NCBI GenBank assembly: GCA_009785015.1
Contig: WQXD01000072.1
Coordinates: 1-13,463, forward strand
DNA from: Oscillospiraceae bacterium
GTDB lineage: Bacteria > Bacillota_A > Clostridia > Oscillospirales > WRJC01
DNA: 13,463 bases
Reading direction: 5' to 3'
Shown: positions 9,322-13,463 of the stretch, piece after piece
How the letters are laid out: every line of letters begins with the position of its first letter
Numbering within the stretch: the stretch's first letter is position 1
Position numbers and translations under genes: made by a program
The notes under the pieces: model-generated
What the model saw: only the letters and a program-made list of their open reading frames with translations
Database searches by the model: none
Told to the model about the DNA's origin: nothing

Positions 9322-9348
9322 AATATAATATAACACCTTTTATGTAAA
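9322..9348 (-). promoter_or_regulatory. Candidate promoter of the PHP-protein gene
   Basis: On the - strand TTTACA (9343-9348) and TATATT (9322-9327) are separated by 15 bp, shorter than the usual 17, about 50 bp upstream of the start. The area is AT-rich and other TATA-like hexamers overlap, so the call is weak. A small GC-rich palindrome (about 9306-9320, core CCGGCCGG) lies in the implied leader. Confidence 0.25.
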
Positions 9349-9480
9349 AAGCGCTATATTTATTCTGTAATTTTCCAGTAAAATTTTCATGGGGGTATGT
9401 AAGTTTTTAATTAAGTTATAAGGCTTTTGATTTTTATCATATTCATTTTAACAAATCATTTACAAAAGATACATATTCTC

Positions 9481-9493
9481 ATATTGACAATAT
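9481..9493. promoter_or_regulatory. Candidate ArsR-type operator over the -35 box
   Basis: ATATTG-A-CAATAT is a perfect 6-bp inverted repeat with a one-base centre, and covers the TTGACA -35 box of the regulator-hgcAB promoter. The half site ACAATAT recurs 21 bp downstream (9508-9514) over the -10 region. A wider inverted pair TTCGAT (9493-9498) / ATCGAA (9521-9526) brackets the -10. ArsR-family dimers bind AT-rich palindromes across their own promoters, so this position fits autorepression. Confidence 0.45.
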
Positions 9494-9512
9494 TCGATTT
9501 AAAGTATACAAT
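9484..9512 (+). promoter_or_regulatory. Sigma-70/SigA-type promoter of the arsR-hgcA-hgcB operon
   Basis: A consensus -35 TTGACA (9484-9489), a 17-bp spacer and TACAAT (9507-9512, one mismatch to TATAAT) lie 44 bp before the regulator's ATG. It is the best-formed promoter in the 284-bp divergent intergenic region and the only clear one for the three genes. Confidence 0.7.
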
Positions 9513-9555
9513 ATAAATATATCGAAATAAATAGATGTGAGGTAATGTATAATTT

Positions 9556-9879
9556 ATGGAAAAGAAATATTTAGACAGCGCGCGGGTATTCAAAGCGTTC
9601 TGCGACGAAAACAGGCTGGTGATACTCGAAATGCTCCGGAGCGGGGAAAAATGCGCCTGCGTGCTTTTAGAAAAATTGAACATAGTGCAGTCAACCCTTT
9701 CGCATCATATGAAAATCCTCGTCGATAGCGGAATAGTATCGGCGCGGAATGAGGGGAAATGGACATATTATTCTATTTCACGCGAAGGAATTATCATTGC
9801 GAAAAATTTATTAATCAAACTGACCTCCGTTATAGAAAATTGCGATTGCGTAAATTGCGGTTGTATGGAGGGAAAATAA
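9556..9879 (+). CDS. ArsR/SmtB-family metal(loid)-sensing repressor
   Basis: A 107-residue winged-helix regulator of normal ArsR length. The helix-turn-helix is at about residues 36-61, with the recognition segment STLSHHMKILVDSGIV, followed by a beta wing (RNEGKWTYYSI). Candidate sensor thiols are C33 and C35 (CAC, in the position of the CVC box of classical ArsR proteins) and a C-terminal cluster C96, C98, C101, C103 (CDCVNCGC). Such proteins repress their own operon and are released by As(III), Hg(II), Cd(II) or similar ions. It is first in an operon with hgcA, whose ATG is 3 bp after its stop, so it probably controls that pair. An in-frame TAA immediately upstream (9550) makes 9556 the earliest ATG; a GAGGT site lies 12 bp before it, slightly far. 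The ligand is unproven, and it is not next to arsenic efflux or reductase genes. Confidence 0.92.
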   Translation: MEKKYLDSARVFKAFCDENRLVILEMLRSGEKCACVLLEKLNIVQSTLSHHMKILVDSGIVSARNEGKWTYYSISREGIIIAKNLLIKLTSVIENCDCVNCGCMEGK

Positions 9880-9882
9880 TTT

Positions 9883-10893
9883 ATGATAGAAAATATTGAG
9901 CCGAACGTAAAAACCGTTTCAACATCGCTGACATTTGCCGACCATATCGGAGCGTGGAAAGCCCGTTGGGGTATCGGTCGCATGGATTATACAATCGAAC
10001 CGGGGTTGTATGCCGTTGGCAAACCCGATAATAATTGTCCCGTTTTGGTAAGCGCAAACTATAAGCTGACGTTTGACACGTTACGGAAAAACCTTGCCGG
10101 CTTGGATTGCTGGCTTCTGATACTCGACACCAAAGGCATAAACGTATGGTGCGCGGCGGGAAAAGGCACATTCGGCACAGATGAATTGATAAACCGCATT
10201 GAAGCGTCGGAACTATCAAAATATGTGTCGCATAAAAAACTTATCCTGCCGCAGCTCGGAGCGACAGGCGTAAACGCAAACGAAGTAAAACAGCGTTCGG
10301 GGTATGAAGTCAAATACGGCACGGTACGGGCAGAAGATATAAAGGCGTATATCGGCGCGGGATATAAAGCGACAAAAGAAATGCGGACTGTGAAATTTAC
10401 AATGTGGGACAGGATTGTATTAACGCCAATGGAATTAATCCCTGCATTAAAAATCACTTTGCCTGTTATGGGCGTTATGCTTTTATCAAATAAATTCATA
10501 AAAAATCCGTTTGATAAAACTGATTTCGCCGCCTATGCGGGAGCTGTTTTTTCGGGGTCGGTTCTCACTCCCGCGTTGCTTCCGTATATACCCGGCAAAG
10601 CGTTCGCGTTGAAAGGCTGGCTTGCGGGGCTGTGCTGTACGGCGGGTATTATCGGCTTGACGAGCAAAGGCAAAAAAAGAGCCCCGCTTTTGACGGCAGG
10701 GCATTTATTACTGTTTCCCGCTTTATCTTCGTATCTCGCCATGAATTTTACAGGCGCGTCAACATATACGTCGCCGTCGGGCGTGAATAAAGAAATGAAA
10801 AAGGCGCTGCCGTTTATCGTCGGAGCGGCTGTTGCAGGAGCGGCTCTGACACTCGGCGTTCATTTATTCAGTAAAAGGGGGCAAACGAAATGA
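9883..10893 (+). CDS. hgcA: HgcA, corrinoid-dependent mercury methyltransferase (membrane)
   Basis: A 336-residue protein. The N-terminal cytosolic domain (~1-165) is related to the corrinoid domain of the acetyl-CoA pathway CFeSP. It carries the diagnostic HgcA cap-helix motif NVWCAAGK at residues 87-94; C90 corresponds to the conserved Cys that coordinates cobalt and enables methyl transfer to Hg(II). The C-terminal half has five hydrophobic segments (~183-201, 214-236, 240-259, 267-288, 307-329), matching the five-helix HgcA membrane domain, with the conserved FTGASTYTSPSGVNKEM stretch (289-305) before the last helix. All expected parts are present with no frameshift. GGAGGG lies 10 bp before the ATG. 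The gene overlaps hgcB by 4 bp (ATGA), implying coupled translation. HgcA and HgcB are jointly required for methylmercury formation in anaerobes. The methyl donor and native physiological role are unresolved. Confidence 0.96.
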   Translation: MIENIEPNVKTVSTSLTFADHIGAWKARWGIGRMDYTIEPGLYAVGKPDNNCPVLVSANYKLTFDTLRKNLAGLDCWLLILDTKGINVWCAAGKGTFGTDELINRIEASELSKYVSHKKLILPQLGATGVNANEVKQRSGYEVKYGTVRAEDIKAYIGAGYKATKEMRTVKFTMWDRIVLTPMELIPALKITLPVMGVMLLSNKFIKNPFDKTDFAAYAGAVFSGSVLTPALLPYIPGKAFALKGWLAGLCCTAGIIGLTSKGKKRAPLLTAGHLLLFPALSSYLAMNFTGASTYTSPSGVNKEMKKALPFIVGAAVAGAALTLGVHLFSKRGQTK

Positions 10894-11192
10894 AACACAA
10901 ATATCTTAAAAATGTAACGACCCTTTCATATAACGCCGAAAAGTGCGTCGGCTGTGAACGCTGCACGGAAGTCTGTCCGCATGGAGTGTTCGAAATGGAC
11001 GATAGGAAAGCATATATAACCGATAAAGATTTTTGTATGGAGTGCGGCGCGTGTGCCATGAATTGCCCCGCAAAAGCGATTGAAGTCAATGCCGGCACCG
11101 GTTGTGCGGCGGCGATTATTTATAGTTGGTTCACGGGCAAAGAACCGACCTGCGGCTGTTCTGATGATAGCGGCGACAGTAAATGCTGTTAG
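10890..11192 (+). CDS. hgcB: HgcB, 2[4Fe-4S] ferredoxin partner of HgcA
   Basis: A 100-residue ferredoxin of HgcB size. Two 4Fe-4S motifs are intact: C19, C22, C25, C29 and C49, C52, C55, C59, each followed by Pro. After them comes the HgcB-specific GCAAAII segment with the extra conserved cysteine C72, then a Cys-rich tail with C88, C90 and the terminal vicinal pair C99-C100. In HgcB the clusters reduce the cobalt of HgcA, and C72 with the tail cysteines are thought to bind and deliver Hg(II). The start overlaps the hgcA stop, and AAAAGGGGG inside the end of hgcA serves as ribosome site. The gene ends 14 bp before the convergent gene's stop, with no clear hairpin terminator between them, so the two transcripts probably overlap at their 3' ends. 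Confidence 0.96.
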   Translation: MKHKYLKNVTTLSYNAEKCVGCERCTEVCPHGVFEMDDRKAYITDKDFCMECGACAMNCPAKAIEVNAGTGCAAAIIYSWFTGKEPTCGCSDDSGDSKCC

Positions 11193-11206
11193 GGGGCAAA
11201 TATATT

Positions 11207-12784
11207 TCACTCGATCCCAAAATCCAAAAACACCAGTTTCGTTTCCCCGCCGCCTGAAAGCATTGCCACTTCGACTTTATTATCCCCGTCGATCAGTGTT
11301 TCAGGTTTGACGACCCATGCCCGGAGAGTTTGCGGAGAGCCAAGGCAATTTGTGTAGGGCGTTTCATAGGGTTCGCTGCAATCCTGCGTTTGCGTAAGCT
11401 CCGTGCCGTTCAGCGTTACTTTCCATTGCGTCCCGTCAAGGTTCGCTGCTGCTTGAATCCTGAACCTGCCGCCTTTTTTCCAGCCTCCTGTCGGAGGCGC
11501 CATATCAAGCGCAAAAGTTACGCTTTGCCCTGCGGCCAATGTTTGAGTAAGCTGCGTCTTTTTATTGTACGGGCTCCAGTTGACCCCGAGAAAATAGTGC
11601 TGAGGCTGTTTGGCTAACCAGTCAGGGTCGCCCGCGTGATTAAACACATGGAACGGCGGTTCGTTAAAAGGCCCGATATCGGGGTTGCCGTGGTGCGGTC
11701 TGTAATAAACGAAATTAAACGCGCTTACGCCGGAGCCGCCGCGGGAGTAAACAAGATGAGCCAGAGTATAATACTGATTATCCGTCATGCGCCAGAAAGA
11801 CTGGTCATACGGTCCAAGACTTTCGCCGAAAGCCGCCGCGCTGGTAGATTCGAGATACACGGCTTTATCAGGGACGATCCTGACTATTTCCTGCATATCA
11901 GATTGCTGCTCGGTAAAAAAAGAACTGCACAGATTAAACATATCGACTCCCGCGTCCGCATAAGTTTTTATGTCTATGCCCAAACTGTCATGCCCCGACA
12001 AATGACAGGGAATCCTTACGCACAGCCATTTGTGATGTCCGTCTTTCGCGGTTCTGTCAAGCGTTTCCCTTACCTGCCTGACAAATCCCGACATGATTGC
12101 CAGCCTTTGTTCGCTGGTGGTTTCGTCCTGCTTGAAAAAATTATTGTGCCTCATAAAATCAAGCTCGAAGCCGTCTATGTCATACTGCTCGATGATTTCT
12201 TCGATAAATTTAAATTTAAGCTTGCGCACTTCGGGAATAGTCCAGTTCAATACACGGTTGTTCCAGTCTGTGAGATCCTCGCCAAGCCGCCATTCGGGAT
12301 GGTTGACATGGATAGGCGTAAGGCAATGCCATAAAAACCCTCTGAGTTCTTCACGCGGGGCGTTTACATATTCATGCCCGTGGGAATCATTTAATCTGAA
12401 CGAAACAAACGGAACTATGCCTTTTTCGCGGCACCGGTCAACAAAAACTTTTACTATGTCGCCGCCGTTCGCCATATACTGCGCGAATCCCGACTGCGAC
12501 GGGTCCATGCCAAATCTTTCTTTCAGAAATTTTACGTGCTCCTGATAAGGATAAGCTTTGCTGTTCCACCACGGCACCCACCCTACGCCCGGCTGCAGCA
12601 GATGCACTTCAATGCCGGTACCTACGGTTTCGTCTACAGTCCCTTCCAGCATTTCGGGCGTGAACGGCTGCGCTGTTTTCGGGTTTTTTTCGAATTCGTA
12701 CGGGCTGTACGGGCTTGTGCAGGTTTCTATGTTTGTCGTATCGTTGCTGAATATGACTTTGAACGGCGCTTTATTTTTAATCAT
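11207..12784 (-). CDS. TIM-barrel glycoside-hydrolase-like protein with C-terminal jelly-roll
   Basis: A 525-residue protein without signal peptide. The N-terminal ~400 residues look like an (alpha/beta)8 barrel of the glycoside-hydrolase-like (GHL/GH10-like) group: barrel-strand motifs GIVPFVSFRLND (122-133), DIDGFELDFMR (202-212) and WLCVRIPC (253-260). E207 and D209 in the DGFELDFMR strand are the best catalytic candidates by analogy. Residues ~408-525 look like a beta-sandwich of galactose-binding or carbohydrate-binding type. The start at 12784 is preferred because AAGAAGG lies 10 bp upstream; an ATG seven codons earlier (12805) has no ribosome site. It follows another carbohydrate-type gene on the same strand within 30 bp, so the two are likely co-transcribed. 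Exact family and substrate are not recognised. Confidence 0.72.
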   Translation of the reverse strand: MIKNKAPFKVIFSNDTTNIETCTSPYSPYEFEKNPKTAQPFTPEMLEGTVDETVGTGIEVHLLQPGVGWVPWWNSKAYPYQEHVKFLKERFGMDPSQSGFAQYMANGGDIVKVFVDRCREKGIVPFVSFRLNDSHGHEYVNAPREELRGFLWHCLTPIHVNHPEWRLGEDLTDWNNRVLNWTIPEVRKLKFKFIEEIIEQYDIDGFELDFMRHNNFFKQDETTSEQRLAIMSGFVRQVRETLDRTAKDGHHKWLCVRIPCHLSGHDSLGIDIKTYADAGVDMFNLCSSFFTEQQSDMQEIVRIVPDKAVYLESTSAAAFGESLGPYDQSFWRMTDNQYYTLAHLVYSRGGSGVSAFNFVYYRPHHGNPDIGPFNEPPFHVFNHAGDPDWLAKQPQHYFLGVNWSPYNKKTQLTQTLAAGQSVTFALDMAPPTGGWKKGGRFRIQAAANLDGTQWKVTLNGTELTQTQDCSEPYETPYTNCLGSPQTLRAWVVKPETLIDGDNKVEVAMLSGGGETKLVFLDFGIE

Positions 12785-12811
12785 AACATCCAAACCTTCT
12801 TTCATATTTTT

Positions 12812-13408
12812 TTATATACCAATTTTATACAATATCAGTTCCGAAGTATTTATGTTTTCAAGAGTTATATTAATTCCTGTGTCAGCGAGTTCGAAGCCGC
12901 TTATCTGAAATTTGTTCCCGTTGTTTTTCCGCGTGATTTCGTAAGTCTTGCTCTCGTCAATGCCGGTTAGCCGCAGATTGTATGTTTCTCTCCCGCTATT
13001 GAGTTTGAATATTCCGCAATAGCCTCTTGATTTGTCTTTCATGCCGTATTCAAGCACACAGAAAGAAACCGGCCGCACCATGCCGATATACGGCGTGTGA
13101 TGATACACGACCGCGCCGTTTTCCATGACCGGACGGCAGAAAGTTTTCGCAAGCGCTATATATTCGCGGGTTTTCTCGAAATATACGCTGTTTCTGTCGG
13201 CGTTCTGCGCTCCGAACCCCACGAATACAGGCATCGCAAACAAACTTACGCGCAGGTGTGTTTCTATATCGGCGAGCTGATGAGCGTAATTGATATGATT
13301 GTGCTGAAGCTCCCCATGCCTTTTTGGCAGGGGGTTCAATCGTACTGGCAAGTCTCTCGCAGACCTCGAAAGATTTCGCGCACTACCTTGCTTCCGTTTG
13401 ACTTTCAC
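12812..13408 (-). CDS. C-terminal part of a putative alpha-galactosidase-like protein, 5' end disrupted
   Basis: The frame is open from a GTG at 13408 to the stop at 12812, but only about 12812-13330 (from HGELQHN onward, ~170 residues) reads like a conserved protein. It has an Ile/Leu-rich helical part followed by a beta domain ending in SELILYKIGI. The end (YNLRLTGIDESKTYEI, FELADTGINITLEN, SELILYK) resembles the C-terminal beta-sandwich of GH36-type alpha-galactosidases; this is similarity by eye and weak. Residues encoded at 13331-13408 are Arg/Ser-rich, unlike the rest, and a TAG precedes the GTG in frame. The gene therefore appears cut by foreign or structured DNA, or by an assembly join, and its N-terminal catalytic part is not visible. 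It lies just upstream of the 525-residue GH-like gene in the same direction. Confidence 0.5.
   Translation of the reverse strand: MKVKRKQGSARNLSRSARDLPVRLNPLPKRHGELQHNHINYAHQLADIETHLRVSLFAMPVFVGFGAQNADRNSVYFEKTREYIALAKTFCRPVMENGAVVYHHTPYIGMVRPVSFCVLEYGMKDKSRGYCGIFKLNSGRETYNLRLTGIDESKTYEITRKNNGNKFQISGFELADTGINITLENINTSELILYKIGI
13312..13334. repeat. GC-rich hairpin at the junction of gene and foreign sequence
   Basis: CCCC-A-TGCC / GGCA-G-GGGG arms with one mismatch close a TTTTT loop. It sits where the conserved protein frame ends and the structured sequence begins, so it may mark the element boundary. Confidence 0.5.
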
Positions 13409-13463
13409 TACCTATGACTTCCATCGAAGTCATTACCGGTAGCATCGCGCCCGCTTCATGACG
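13335..13463 (-). other. Structured, non-coding-looking sequence at window edge; possible mobile-element or intron RNA fragment
   Basis: No frame here reads as a conserved protein; each strand is interrupted or of odd composition. On the - strand CTACC (13442-13438) pairs with GGTAG (13412-13408), enclosing a perfect 8-bp stem ATGACTTC/GAAGTCAT (13433-13426 with 13421-13414) closed by GATG. A second small hairpin, GTCT/AGAC, lies at about 13350-13365. Dense local pairing followed by purine-rich linkers is what group II intron or other catalytic/structured RNA looks like, but no domain V motif is visible and the segment runs off the window. An insertion-sequence end or chimeric join are alternatives. 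Confidence 0.3.

Noticed and set aside
9272..9322. Start of the PHP protein 17 codons upstream of 9271
   Set aside because: The AGGAGGT site lies inside that extension and the signal peptide begins directly after the ATG at 9271.
9322..9480. AT-rich divergent intergenic stretch checked for riboswitch, small RNA or a second terminator
   Set aside because: Apart from weak TATA-like hexamers and a small GC palindrome near 9306-9320, no stable conserved-looking structure (for example a cobalamin riboswitch) is visible.
9883..10893. Assignment as CFeSP large/small subunit of the acetyl-CoA pathway or another corrinoid methyltransferase
   Set aside because: The protein has the HgcA-specific NVWCAAGK motif, a five-helix membrane domain and an adjacent HgcB; CFeSP subunits are soluble and lack these.
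9556..11192. Arsenic-resistance or mer-type mercury-resistance operon
   Set aside because: No arsB/acr3, arsC, arsM, merA or merT-like gene is present; the two genes after the regulator are hgcA and hgcB.
11636..12334. 232-codon + strand open frame opposite the GH-like gene
   Set aside because: The - strand frame has barrel motifs, a ribosome site and full length; this one is a compositional shadow with no recognisable motif.

Overview
The window reads as a bacterial contig from an anaerobic, low-to-medium-GC Gram-positive, most likely a clostridial Firmicute. The evidence is a sortase-type C-terminal anchor (NPSTGD, hydrophobic stretch, basic tail), a long Gram-positive signal peptide, strong purine-rich ribosome binding sites, InlB/Listeria-Bacteroides-type surface repeats, and an oxygen-sensitive corrinoid/ferredoxin gene pair. 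The genus cannot be told from the sequence. No rRNA, tRNA or CRISPR array was seen.

Layout. Positions 1-3111 (+) are the 3' part of a large wall-anchored repeat protein: at least eight tandem ~97-100-residue units, a Thr/Glu-rich stalk and a sortase signal. It is followed closely by a GH4 (MelA-type) NAD/metal-dependent alpha-glycosidase at 3127-4452 (+). A bidirectional hairpin terminator at 4630-4666 separates these from a convergent 1,530-residue secreted protein at 4679-9271 (-). That protein is built from two tandem copies of a LamG-like / beta-sandwich / PHP (CehA/McbA-type) metallohydrolase module, and ends in an InlB-type repeat and a small unknown domain.

The most notable locus is 9484-11192 (+): a well-formed promoter, then an ArsR/SmtB-family metalloregulator, hgcA and hgcB in a tight operon with a 3-bp gap and then a 4-bp overlap. 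HgcA (corrinoid protein with the NVWCAAGK cap-helix motif and five predicted membrane helices) and HgcB (2x[4Fe-4S] ferredoxin with a terminal Cys-Cys) are the pair that converts inorganic Hg(II) to methylmercury in anaerobes. The regulator has a Cys-Ala-Cys site and a Cys-rich tail. A perfect 6-1-6 palindrome lies over the promoter's -35 box, so thiophilic-metal(loid)-responsive control of mercury methylation is a reasonable inference.

Downstream, 11207-12784 (-) encodes a cytosolic TIM-barrel glycoside-hydrolase-like protein with a C-terminal jelly-roll. It is preceded on the same strand by the C-terminal part of another carbohydrate-active-type protein (12812 to about 13330), whose 5' end runs into a stretch of structured, non-homologous DNA at the window edge (about 13335-13463). 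Both window ends lie in repeat-like sequence (surface repeats at left, a probable mobile or structured element at right), which fits an assembly contig broken at repeats. Overall this is a glycan-handling genomic neighbourhood with a mercury-methylation operon set into it.
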